The notes below the pieces were generated by a model that saw nothing but the letters and a program-made list of their open reading frames with translations, did not search any database and had not been told where the DNA came from. From contig NC_058053.1 of NCBI RefSeq assembly GCF_020085105.1, positions 20,611,388 through 20,675,387 of the forward strand: DNA of 64,000 nucleotides. Direction: 5' to 3'. This DNA is from Siniperca chuatsi (Eukaryota; Chordata; Actinopteri; Centrarchiformes; Sinipercidae). Shown here one piece after another: positions 1-12,400 of this stretch (position 1 is its first letter; every line of letters begins with the position of its first letter). The position numbers and the translations under genes are program-made.

Positions 1-541
1 AGGTGTAAAGGTGTCATGTTTTGTGGTGTCAACTATTGCCTTTAATGGGAGCTGTTCACGATATCTCTTGTATGTAGATCTATGATGTTTCCCAGGCATG
101 GTGTGTTGGAACATGGATATGATATATGTGAGAGTCAAGCAGAGTACCCGTGCCCTGCAGCACACAAACTCTGCCATGAGCCCTTTCTCTAGCAATCTGG
201 ACTTGTGCGATGTACCCGATGCTCGGACGCGGTGCTCTGCTGCCATGGAAATTGCTGTGATGGCAAACCACAAGGTCAAACAAACATAGTCAGTCCTGGA
301 CCAGACCTTAAATACAGAGAACAAAGATAGCAAGGACCAGTGTTTCTCAAAGGCTTCCTTCTTTTATTTTAAAGTGGTGATGGTGGTGCATATTTGCAAT
401 GGGCATAAGTCTGTCACAACCCAGTAAAGAAGGTAAAACGTATTCCTTATTCTGTTTGCTAAAACCTTAGTTGTCTTTTTTTTTTTTCTAGAAGCAAGAA
501 CCATTTCTTTTCTGACTATCTAAAACTTCCCCCCATTAAAG
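1..541. other. no supported gene, upstream of PLD relic
   Basis: Nothing convincing is seen here. It may contain decayed upstream PLD sequence. Confidence 0.5.
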
Positions 542-622
542 TCACTGGACTCAGAAGTGTTCTTGGAAAACATTCCTATTTTTGTCTGGGTAACAGAGGT
601 GGAACAGACATCTACAACAAAG
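542..622 (+). pseudogene. PLD relic exon: start of PX domain
   Basis: The 27 codons read SLDSEVFLENIPIFVWVTEV and then EQTSTTK. This aligns with the PLD1 segment ending VLEVERFTSTTR. Acceptor ATTAAAG and donor GTGAGTG are intact, and there is no stop. Confidence 0.75.
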
Positions 623-899
623 GTGAGTGAGATATAATTGACTGTAAACCAGGTACTGAGTCATCGCTTGTCACACACCCAGTCTGAACCTCTTTAAAGG
701 GCGCTCTTCACTCATTATTTTGATAAAGCTGTAAACCTCACCTTTTCTGATAAAAAGTTTCTTTATATCACAATCCCCAAACTTATCCTTAAAGACAGTA
801 TTGTATCGTTATACGTGTTTCATCTCCTCTAAAGTTCTTGTAAGCGACTATTGATGCGGTGAAACTGAACCGTCTCCTTTTGAAATGTTCACCTCAAAG

Positions 900-1045
900 G
901 TGCTGAATCCAAATCTCTACACGATTGAGCTGAGCCACGGGGACTTCACGTGGAAAATCAAACGCTGTTTCAAGCACTTCCAAGCTCTTCATCAGGAGCT
1001 GCTGATGTTCAAGGCTCTTCTAAATCTCCCCCTGCCAACCTGCAT
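900..1045 (+). pseudogene. PLD relic exon: PX domain core
   Basis: The reading frame gives [20 protein letters not shown], then [15 protein letters not shown], ending NLPLPTC. It follows PLD1/2 PX residues closely (LYTIEL-HG-F-W--KR-FKHFQ). Acceptor CTCAAAG, donor GTAAGA. This is the best preserved piece of the relic. Confidence 0.85.
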
Positions 1046-1878
1046 GTAAGAACTGCTAATTTGCTCACCTTTTCTCACTCACTTACATATGCAGCACACA
1101 AAACCCATGCACACATAAGCATGTGCAGAATCACACAAGACATAGACACAGATACATGCACAAAACTGACTTTAAGCAATAAGCCTATTTATACCCGCCG
1201 AGTGTTCATTTCTCAGCTGAGAGTACTCCGTTTCTCCTCAGCTCACTCTCATTTCCTTCTGTTCGGCAGCTTGTAAAAATACCGCATGTTCTCACAAACA
1301 GTGAAAATTAATTTATATAACAAGCCCACTGAAGGATTTCCAAAAACAACCAGCCAAATGAAAGCTTGCAGAGTCCAGTTAAGCATACATTGGGATATTG
1401 GGATTTGGAGAGAATGACTCATTCTGTATTTTAAATAATCAGTTGCTACTCTCAGTCTTAATTCTACCACTGTTGCTGTTATCTGTTTATTTATGTTCAA
1501 GAAGGTTGTGTGCACATCCAACCCCAGTCTACAAAGGAAAAGGAGAGGTAGTCCGCACATTGAATAATGCAAGCTCCCCAAAGTTTAATGATGCAACGTT
1601 TCAATGTTTCAACCCAAAAATCTTATAAAGCCAACATGATGTTGAAAATTGAGAGCTGGTATCAAACATAAGTATAATCTTATTATGTCTTTTTTCTTAA
1701 ATGCTTCTGAAGAAATCATGTAATGAATGTAATATAGAATCACAATCCTGATTACAACCACCATATACAGTAGTAATAATAATATTAGTGCTGTAATTCC
1801 GGTTGTGTCTGGGAACTGTCATTAGGCTATGTATGCACTCTACAGCTGAGTGGAAAACAGCTGGAATCTGTCTGACAG

Positions 1879-2017
1879 ATGCAGCTGGAGGACAACCTGA
1901 GAAACATCCTCAAAAGCACCATGTATGAGATCCATCCAGCGACCACAAGTACAGCAACTTACAGTCAAAGCCTTGTCTTGTAAAAGAATGACATCAATAC
2001 AGTCAACTCCATTGAAG
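1879..2017 (+). pseudogene. PLD relic exon: linker after PX, with TAA stop
   Basis: The frame reads MQLEDNLRNILKSTMYEIHP then ATT, which matches the PLD1 stretch QLEDYLTKILK-MYRN-HATT. Similarity then fades and an in-frame TAA stands at 1981-1983. Acceptor TCTGACAG and donor GTGAGC (2018) remain. Confidence 0.75.
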
Positions 2018-2749
2018 GTGAGCCATCTACACTTTAATTAGGTGTGAAAGCTAACAGTAATTTCATCCTTGTCAGAGTTCTGTGGCCTGCATGAGGAGAG
2101 TCCCTTCACACAGGATAGTGATGGAGAATAGCTTGCATTAATGAGGCGAAACACAGCAGGCAGGAGCAAAGAAACTATCACTTAAAGAGCTAAGATGGCT
2201 GCTAATATCCATTGCCTACAGAAAAAAAGTGATGAGATGACACATTATAATAATGATGCATAAGTGCAAAGTAAGCATCTTACAGCAAAACTAAGTAAAT
2301 TTGTTCTTAAAGAATATGTGCGACAAACTGGAAGTGAAGTATTGTTTTCTTCTGAAAAGTTTGCAGCTTCATTAGGCTGCCAATGGCACAGATAACTTAA
2401 TTCTTTTCAAAGACTGGAGGAGAAATTGGTCATTGCAGTTTCTTTTATTCTAAACTGTTTCCTTTCAGCAAGAACATAAGATGAATCTTTATAAATTCCA
2501 TAAGGTCTTCTTAGCATTGCTGTCTCTGCGTTTTGCCTGGACTTTTTAGATGTCAGTCAAATCTAAAGAAATGTTAAGAAATGTGAGAACGTGCATGTTT
2601 CATTTCATCTTGCTGTATGCTGAGCATGACACAGATTATATCGGATGTGATGAATTATAAATGCACAAGGTTAGAAAATTGCCAATATGTGGATGTCTTA
2701 TTTGATTATTATGCTTACTTTACCACTGAGAAGTTTTTGTGTGCATGCA

Positions 2750-2755
2750 TGTGTG

Positions 2756-2786
<31 letters not shown>

Positions 2787-2787
2787 T
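2750..2787. repeat. (TG)n microsatellite
   Basis: A TG run with one GC interruption, between the PX and PH exons of the PLD relic. Confidence 0.95.
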
Positions 2788-3075
2788 TAATGAAGTCAAG
2801 GGTAAAGCAAACGGGGAAAAACACAATTCCTGTGTGTTACTATTGTTGATTCCAATGGTGTGTGTTACTTCCAGTCTAAAAAATAGGATGATTTCACTAT
2901 TCTGTGTTAACATTAGCCTGTAGCTCACTAAATATGCATAAAAGCCATATCTCATGCAGCTCCCTTGTTCATGATTGCCTCTGTCATTCCTTACATCTGG
3001 GTTAAAACAGATTCAGCTTTCTACACACTGAATTCAACCATTGTGTGTGTGAGTGTGGTTCTGTGCACTTTGTAG

Positions 3076-3228
3076 ATGGCTGCTGGTGAAGGACTCTTTT
3101 GTTCTCTACATGAGGCCGAAGGACAACCAGGTGGGAATGGTGATCCTCTATGATAAGGGCTTTCACATCAAGATGAGCACCCAGGAGACCGGCGTCCATC
3201 ACAGAGTCACCACGAAGAACCTCTGCAG
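3076..3228 (+). pseudogene. PLD relic exon: PH domain
   Basis: The frame reads RWLLVKDSFVLYMRPKDNQV and continues to VTTKNLCR. It matches the PLD PH domain (RWL-VKDSF-LYM). Acceptor CTTTGTAG is good. At the expected donor there is CAG|GCAGGG, so it either uses a rare GC donor or has lost its GT. Confidence 0.82.
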
Positions 3229-4323
3229 GCAGGGATTTGTTCTTATCATTTTCACATTTTGCTATGATGGCATAGTCACACATTTGTGCTGACTATACTC
3301 CTCCACAGATTACTTGTGTGGTGTGTGCTATATCTCTGTATACATGCCACAAATGTCACATCCATATTGTTTGGGGACAACGCATGCTGTCTCCATCAGG
3401 CTCTACTAACAAAGATGCTTGTTTAAAAAAAAAAAAACTACAGCATGCATGGCTGTTCTTTTGTCTTCTCCAAGGGCACTACCACTGTGTGGTAAGTGTT
3501 TCACTTTTTGGCAGCCCTCCTGATGGGGCCATTTAATTAATTTGTTAATTCATTCAATGATTCATTTATTCCATTCTCAAGTATAGGAAAGACTTTGACT
3601 TTAGGGAAAACTGCCATGGATCCTTCATCCTCATCAAGGAGAACAGAAACACACAATAAAACATTTTAATACTGATACATTTTATTTATGTGGAGCCCTT
3701 TACCAGCCAGCCACTAAAAAGAGAACACATACCAAGCAAAAAATGCATAGATTGCATTAAAACACATGATGGCAGAGTGATGTTGCAGGACAATGATGGG
3801 ACATTAATGTTACTTGATTAAAACTGGTTTGCAATCTTTAATGGGAGAAATGAGATATATGAACTGCCCATCTCTACAGTCAGAAGAATGTTTGTGGCTT
3901 ACAGGTTTGTCAATCATGCATGCTACTTTAATGCCACTGGTTTAGAAACCATAGAGATTTTTTTTATCAGAAGCTTGTGGCATGTATGAGTCTACTAGAT
4001 GTAAAGTTGTGTCAGGTAGTGAATGTGTTTGTCTTGTGACAAAATTAAACAATAATGAATTTTAGAAGTTTGAGAAGCTGCATTAATTGATTTGTCCACT
4101 TCTGGACAGAATAACTCTAACATTAGCAAATATTACACTGGGTCGTGTGTCTGGCAAACTCTTTCTTGGTCTCAATCAACACCCAAGAAAAAAATACTGG
4201 TTGCTCACTGTCTGTCAGACATTCAGTGCAGGCAGTGGGCAGAGTGTTTATCAGAGCTTTTTGGACAAAAAACAAAAAGCTGTTGCTGAAAATGGGGCTG
4301 ATGTCAGCAGTGAGCCTGAACCA

Positions 4324-4722
4324 TCCATCCATCCATCCATTTTCTACCGCTTGGTCCCGTTAGGGGTCGCGGGTGACTGGAGCCTATCCCAGTGACTTTG
4401 GGCCTTAGGCAGGGTACACCCTGGACAGTGGCCAACTCGTCGCAGGGCTAACACAGACACAGACAAGGACAGACAACCATTCACTCTCACATTCATTCAA
4501 TACGGGCAATTTAGAGTTATCAATTAACCTACACATGCATGTCTTTGGACGGTGGGAGGAAGCCGGAGAACCCGGAGAGAACCCACGGTAACACGGGGAG
4601 GACATGCAGACTCCACCCAGAGAGATTGTGTGATGTTGGTCTGGTCCGGGAATCGATCCCACGAACCCACGATCTCCTTATTGGGAGGCAGGAGCTTTAG
4701 CCGCTCTGCCACCGTGCACCCC
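4324..4722 (-). mobile_element. tRNA-derived SINE with 12-bp target duplication
   Basis: On the - strand the element begins GGGGTGCACGGTGGCAGAGC, a tRNA-like head with an A-box-like TGGCAGAGCGG and a B-box-like GGGTTCG. It ends in (ATGG)n. It is flanked by perfect direct repeats GAGCCTGAACCA at 4312-4323 and 4723-4734. The sequence resembles a very common teleost repeat known to me from memory; I give no family name. Confidence 0.85.
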
Positions 4723-5324
4723 GAGCCTGAACCAATATGCTGTAAAAAAAAAAAAAAAAAAAAAGCAATTAGATAAAAGAGTCTTAAAAGCAGTAGAGCT
4801 GCAGAGTTGGATATAAATTATCTGTGGGTTCAACACCGTGAGTGACCCCTTTTACATTCCATACTGTACATGTAGTCATTTGATTCATTGTTAATAAAGG
4901 TAACATTGAGTAGTGTGGAAAAGAGTGTGGAAATTTTACTTGGCAAAGTAAGGTATGAAATTGGTATCAGTACTGAAGCTCAGGTACTGTACTGGCAGGC
5001 ACCAGAATCTTTCAAACATACCTACGTCACTACATCATTAACTAATAATCAGAAAGAATTCCTGTTATTGTTAAAATGATCAAATCCAGCAAAATAACTA
5101 CTTAATAATCACTAAACTCCAGACATTCAGAAACTGCCACAATTCTTCAACACCTGCAGTCCTCAACACTCCTCTCTAGGCACAGTCAGAGATTAAGTCC
5201 TGTCCAATTCCATCAACTTTACCCAGTGCCTCCACAGGTGTCTGTGGCCCTGCCTCCCAGAGTGACGGAGCCATCATAACACATCACAGCTCAGAGTGGA
5301 AGAGTGGCAGCACCCAGCTAGCCT

Positions 5325-5405
5325 ACTGTACAGTGTAGGGCCCTGGGCACAGAGATGGGATGGATACTCAGATCATTTGCTAGATGCTGGGGATGATTCT
5401 CTTAG
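5325..5405 (+). pseudogene. possible PLD relic fragment after first HKD
   Basis: The frame reads VGPWAQRWDGYSDHLLDAGD. This resembles the PLD motif DLAYGRWDD---RLTDLGD that follows HKD1, and a GTATGG donor-like site follows. The match is short and could be chance. The preceding HKD1 (WAHHEKL-type) could not be read. Confidence 0.4.
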
Positions 5406-5901
5406 GGTATGGCAGAACATTTTGTCTGCATGTGACCCCCCCACAGGTTCTTTCTTACAGGGGTCAAGATTTAGTCCAGTAGAATGGTTGGATGAATTGA
5501 GTGGCCAGAGGGAGATTGTAGAAAAAAGAAGGGATGTGTGAGACCTGGCAGTGGTAAGGTTGATTTGTTCTGTGCTGTGGTCCCTGCTGTTGCCTTCTCC
5601 CTGGTGTTGCTCACAAAAGTGTTCCGCCAAAAACCCTCTTGTCGCCATGGCACCCCAGGCCCTGGCATGATTGACACCCTGTCACATTATCTTATGACAG
5701 CACTGGTGGGGAGATAGTGCTGAGGAGTGATACTTGGATATAGCTGGGGACATCACAGACACTGACAAACACACACACTCACACACAGTCATACATATGC
5801 ACACATGCCTGCATGCACACACACATATACAGTAGACACAACCCCTGGAGCTCCAACACACTTGCTGGGTATTGGAAGTACATCTCAGCCATGGTGTACA
5901 G

Positions 5902-5902
<1 letters not shown>

Positions 5903-5959
<57 letters not shown>
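5903..5959. repeat. (TG)n microsatellite
   Basis: An uninterrupted run of about 28 TG units. Confidence 0.95.
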
Positions 5960-5962
<3 letters not shown>

Positions 5963-8518
5963 TATGTGTGTGCATACTCTAGAGGCAGAAATCACCAAAC
6001 ACTGGGGAAGGTTCATAGAGGGGCGCAGATGTTTTGCACATCATGTACATCATGCTCCAGAGACATGCTATTTTAGGCAGCAGGGTGTATGGAACAGTCC
6101 GCTGATTCCTTTATGAGATGAACATCAGTTTCTATAGCTGGAGGTAGCTCTAGGCTTTTATTCATGTCATTCTATACCCAAGAGATACTCTATTGCAGCA
6201 ATGTAACATCTCTGACATACATACCAAGGAGTGGTAAATCAACAAAGAGGCCTAAAAATAGATGAAAGTCAAGCAGAGAGTTAAATATTGATTTCATCTT
6301 TGATCTAAAGTTAATATGATGTGAGTCTCAGAAAAAAGCAGTTGAATCAGTAGCATTCTGCTTCTATAGAGGATTTGACAAAGAACAACAGCTTGCTGCT
6401 TAGGAAGGCATATTCCAAGCGAAGTGCTAAATTATGTGCCTTAATGCTAAATTCTGCTATATAATGGTGGTACTAATAATATGAATGTAATGGTTAGTAT
6501 TACTTGTGCTCTACATCACCACTATTGGCTCTTTTCCACTGCAGAACATTACTATGTAACAAAATAAAGCAGAAAAATAACCAGAAAACACTCAATGCTC
6601 ATCACTTCTTTGCAGACAGGCATCATGCTTTTGTGGTACATTCAGTCTCTCTTTACTCCATATCTCCTTTTCACCATTCAGTCAAACATCACACAGTTGT
6701 AGACTTGCACTGATGGGACTTTTTGTTACTGATTTGCTTCTTGGGATTTGTTAGTTCCTGAGACTGTTTGGGTAGTGTGAAAGCCTTGCCAAGCCAACGC
6801 TTCTCCTCATATTCAACCTTCAGGCCCAAACTCTGCTGTCCAGGCCATCACATGCCAATATCCTGCTTAGTTGTGCTTCAACAGACAACTTTTTGAAGTA
6901 GATCTGAACATCTGCCAGACAGTTTCTAAAAACTTATTTTAACACTTATTTACCATGAAACCTCACAGTGTGACTCTACACTAAAATACACTAAAAATAT
7001 GATATGTTACAGGCTTCAGTCTTCGTCAGTAGTTGTTAAGGATAGGTTGATGTTCTCAGGTCTCTAAGTAGAACAGACAGTGATAACCCTTTCTGTAAAT
7101 GGGACTTGCAGGGAGCCATTGCCAGCAGTGGGCCACCAATGTTTGTCCACATGGGTATGACCCTTTCGAGGGCCAGGTCAGGGCAGGCATGCCAGTAACA
7201 GCTGGGTGAGGATGATGGGTGTCAGACCAGAGCACACGTCAAAGCCCAGACAAGTATCTGACAGCTGGATGACATTGAACTGGGAGTTAAGGAGAATCTG
7301 TTGAATTCATGTTTATTATCAGTGAAATGCAATGAAATTTCCATAAACCATAATGATATTTTACAGAATGTTAAATATAGTACTTTTGGGGATTGTATTT
7401 ATGATAAATAATGTTTATTTCATTCATACACACCACCTGTAAGGTCAAACCAGTTAATCTTGACATTAATTTTTAGAGCATGCCCATCAATTATTTGGCA
7501 GGTGTATTGAACAGAGTCAGGCCAATATGAAATCCCCATTAGCATCTGAGGCCCACTTTAAGGGTTGATATTCATCCACCTCCGTCTCTCACACTGAGAG
7601 GTGGAGGCTAATCTCTCAGGGTACCCCCTAACCCCCTATTGCCTGTCTTTCCATTTCCTACCCCCCACTCTTCCCTCTCTTCCCCTCTGGAGGCCTGCAT
7701 TAAACATAAAGACTCTGCATGGATGAGTGAGTCAACAAATTACCACGGCCAATAAATGGGAAAAACTGATCTGCCCCTATATATGCCACCAGTCCATTAT
7801 TTTCTCTCTTTCCCTTTCTCTTCTGTCTCTTTTCTTTACTGTTTTCCTCCCTCCCCCCTTACCTTACTGTCCTACATTAGGTTATTGTCCCAGACTTTTA
7901 AATAAACATGATCTTAGTCAGAGCTTCTCTTTATTGCATTTAGTTAAAGCACCCCTCCTCATGCTTGACTGGTTGTGTCCATCAACTCGGGGGAGCCTGA
8001 CTTGCTGCAAAATCCCAGTTAATACACATGAAACTGCTACAGCTGTTGGTCTAACCTTTGAGTGTCTCCTAAGGAGCACAGTGATATTTGCACTTAATAA
8101 AATTATGCCTACCAGGAGAATATGCCGCTGACATTTGCCATTTGTCAAGTTGAGGTGGCAGTGAGGCTTTATGAGTCATTAGTGGTCAAAGTCTTAGTCT
8201 GCAGTCGTCTATTACTGTACATGGGAACAATCTTTGTAAAGATCATACTGTATATAACTGCCACATCACATCAAAGGAGCATTTTCAGCCTTATACCTGC
8301 ATAACACTGACCCTGTTTTTTTCCCCATCTTCCACACAGCATGAAGTAAATTATTCCTTCATTCTAATGCAGTGTAACATTTAGTAGTAAGCGTCAAAGT
8401 AAACCTTGAGCTGAAAAGTGGCAATTTTGTCTTCTATGGCAACTCTTTGCTCATGTTTCTGGAGCGATCTGGCATTGTTGTTGAAAAGGAGGTGGATGAA
8501 GGATAAAGTAAATGTTTG

Positions 8519-9451
8519 TACTAATGGTGTACCAGTACAGTACATACTGACACATACATGTAGGTACAAGGGAACCAGATGTAACAAAGTTATTTAATGA
8601 CCCATAGCTTGTCGTATCATATTTTAATTTTGATATTGTGCAATGGGTCTCAGTAAAGTTTTTCATTGACTGTAGTGTTAATATCCTTTACTATTGACGA
8701 CAGTTACACTGTGACAGGAAATAAAATTGATAATCTTCTACACCTGCCTTGACTGTTAGATGGACACTCCTGGTTTTCAGTTCAGCAGTATTTACTACAG
8801 AAACCTTCCATAAAAAAGCTTTTCTACTTCCTGTACTCCATAACAACAATGAACACCATGCTGCGTAACAAGTGTTAATCCACATAAACCTGTACCGCCT
8901 CAGGTTTCCCTGTAAGTACAATGTTGTAAAGTAGGCCAACTTTACAGCATACACAGTATCAAATAGGCTATAGGCCTAAGGTATGTTCCTGAAAACACTT
9001 TTCCCTGGACCTTTGTTTGTTTCAAAGTAAAACCACAAATCTACTATGTAGTTATTTAGTAAGTACCTCAAACTGAAAAAAACAAAACAACAACGGTAGT
9101 TTCCATTAGTTTGAATTCCTCTTTTTGTTATCACTTCTACCCCTCCAGTGTTTGTAAGTAATATATGGTCATTTTGATTTATTAAAAGCTACCGAACTGA
9201 TTACCCCATCTACTCCCAAAACTTAAACTTAAACAGAAATAAAGTATTTCTGAAAACTTCTAGTTTTGTCGCTCAGTAGGTCATACTGTAACCCAAAATA
9301 TTAGAATAGGTACCCCTTAGTTAAAAAATACCTACAGTATAAATTATTTTTAATTTCCCAGATTGTTACCTCCTTATTTCCTAACCTCACATCTTGTTCC
9401 CTTGTACCTACATGTATGTATCAGTACGTACTTTACTGGTACACCGTTAGT
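8519..9451. repeat. inverted repeat pair, about 65-bp arms
   Basis: Arms 8519-8583 and 9387-9451 are inverted copies. They share GGTGTACCAGTA, ACATACATGTAGGTACAAGG and GAAC-AGATGT at roughly 85-90% by eye. The 800 bp between shows no gene. It is possibly a degraded foldback element. Confidence 0.7.
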
Positions 9452-12400
9452 AAGAAGAATTGGAAGAATTACATTGTGTAAGATGCAGTGCGTACTTTTA
9501 AAAGCATTACCAAAAGAAAACCTTGGGCTCAATGAGGAGCTTGGAATCAGGAGCACAGTAAAAGTAGCAATTTTAGCCCATGCAGAGTGACAGATGTTGC
9601 ATATGTTGTGCCGTTCTTCTGATAAAGGACAGAAGAAAACATTTACAAAGGATGAGTCACTGGTGATCACAGATTTCAGTGCAACTTGAATATTTTGATT
9701 AATTTCTTTTTGGCCATGTTTAACACAAAATTAGCTTGAACTATGATGAATTTGTCCTAGATTAAACATACAGTAGGCTATATAAGAATGTTTCTTTGTT
9801 AGGTGGTGTGAGTTTGTTTGTTTGCTTGTTTCGACATGTTGCTTCTTCTGCTGTAGGTTGTGTTTTAAAGTGCTATAACAATAACAATGAGATGCAGTGG
9901 GAATACATCAGAGACATTACAATGAGCATAAAAGAAGATCAGTTATATACAGTGCCTATAAAAAGTATTCACTACCACATTCCCCCTGGACTTTTTCATG
10001 TTTTATTCCCAAGGAAAAAAAAGTATATCCAAGGAGTCTGTTTAAAGTCCCTGAAAACTTTAGAAGTATTTCTAGTACAAGTGTTTTCTGTAACTTTAAA
10101 TATCCATGATTAAATAAACAACAGTCAAAGTTAAAGATCAGAAGAAAAAAAAACATCCTTAGGTATCATTTATTAAGAGTTTAACACTCAAAAACGTACT
10201 GCTTCATCAGGACTGGGTGTGGTTTGATCAAATTTGATTGACAGAGGCCTTGCAACACAAGTAAATAACTGTCATCACATTTTGATTAAAATACAGCTAA
10301 ATCCTAATTGGTGCAAGGAAATATATGATATCGCCTTTAACGTCTAAGTGTGCTCATGTAGGACCACTTCGCTCATAGTGAGAAGCTGACTGAGAAAAGA
10401 AAAGAGTTGTGGGAGCTTTAAATTAAGACCACTAAAGTTGTACTAACTGTATTAACAGGTGTACTTCAAATCTGCTTGAATATGAAATTATACTTTTCAT
10501 GTAACTTGAACTGATAACATAGTTCAATATCTTTAATTATAGGCTAATTATTACTTCTATGACTAGATTTAAAATCAGTCATATTGGAAACAGTCTTTGC
10601 CATATTGGTGGTGTCATTCAGTACGTTCCAGATGACTTGATGACTTATTGTTTTCTTTTTAAAAATATGGTGCATATGTGCTAGTGGATTTATGTATGTG
10701 TGATTTTGAACATTGTTCATACTTTACAGATTTTTGTTTGTTTTGTTAGTGATGCTGGTTATTCTGTGGTTGGATCACATTTTTTGAGAAACATTTTTTT
10801 TGTTTGAGCTTTTTTGGTTTTGAGAAGCTTTTGTTATTGTTCATAATACATGCTTTGACATTTATCTTTCTTTTGTTATCATCTTGGTTTTTCTGACAAC
10901 CTCCTTTTTAGTTGGTGCTTGCATAAATCATGATATTGCTCTCTAGTTACTTATCTGTTAATTGTATTGTTTTTATAGTGTTAGACGCCTCTCTGAGCTG
11001 ATGCTGGGCTTTGTTTCTGACTATCCTCAAATGAACTCACCCTAATGAATCCTTAGCTATCTCAGGAACCACAGCACTTTCCCCACATTATTTTAGCCAT
11101 AATGTTTTATTCAAAAAGCTGTGTGAGAGCCTCAGAAAACCATAGTAGCGGTTATAAAACAGGACTGGTAATGGTGATATTGTGGATTTGAATCGTGTCT
11201 GCAAATTTGAATGTTTTTCTTCTGTGGTCCTTAAAGTACAAAACAACAGATTTACAATAAATTGTAACAAAATAAATTGTAACAAATCAACTTTTCACCT
11301 TTTTGATTCAGCTGGGATTTGACCCACATTTCTATAGTCTCACGTGACATGAGCATTAACAGTCACCACCACAACCACTGGACTATGTTTACTGCTGATT
11401 ACCCTCTGCAGCCAGAGAAAAGTAGTAGATTCAGCATTCTTTTAACTGGCCCATCTAAAAAAAAAAAACAACTGCCCTCAATCTGGCCCCGTTTAAGTGC
11501 TTCCTGCCAACTCTTAGAAAGTTAAAAATATAGGAAGGCTGAATGCCTGCAGGAGTCATTGTGAAGCACATTTTATTTTATGCCATTCTTGATTCTGTTT
11601 ATTTCCTCTTTTAGCCTATAGTTTCATTATGACCAATGATGCCTTCGGGTATTTGATGTGACAAATAAGTCTAACTTAATATAAACAATAAACAAATAAA
11701 TAAATATCACTATAGAGATAATGGGGTAGCAGACTTTCTCCTCAGGATTTTTTAAATAAAACTGTTGATATACTTTATGTCAAACCTGCCATTAGTTGTT
11801 CACCCCTGATAATTTGATAACCATCTGCTAATTTCTGTCTATATCTTGTTCCTCTTCCTGTTTTTTGATCTAGTGAGGGTGTCATTGCGTGGTCAGAAAA
11901 GCAACACGTCCTTGACAGAATAGGTTGTTAAGTTAAAATAAGTCAGTGTTGACTTTTGGTTTCACACGGGACACGAACAGTGGTCTCCTGGGTGAAAGTC
12001 CTGTGTTTGAGGGAGTAAATACTTGTGCAATTAATTTTGTGTTTTATATTTGAACTTAATTTGGATCTGTTTGTAGATTTTTTTTTTATTTGACATTAAA
12101 GAGTTTGCTCCTACTTAATAATTCTTCAGTAATTCAAAGTTGTAAAACCGTAAAACATGAATATCCCAGGGGAGGTGTTAATTTTAGCAGCACTGTAACA
12201 TCACTAAGATTTCCTTTTTGTCAATTCTGAGTACGGAAATAAAGATTAACTAAGATTAACTAAAAACTATTCAGAGCTAATCGTATGCAACTGTTTGCTC
12301 AGTGCACTACACTGCTCCTTAATACAAACCCTTTGGAAGATCAACAAGCAAAAGATGCTGCATTTTTGTGTATTTGTAAGAACAGAGAGGGACAGAAATG

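Noticed and set aside
98..289. Open frame with a weak resemblance to the PLD1 N-terminus (ALQ...MS....NLD)
   Set aside because: Only about eight scattered identities, no supporting splice sites, and the similarity stops at once.
5682..5975. Histidine/threonine-rich open frame
   Set aside because: It is translation of the CA/TG microsatellite.
7727..8131. 134-codon open frame
   Set aside because: Starts in unremarkable DNA, has CT-rich low-complexity composition and no recognisable domain.
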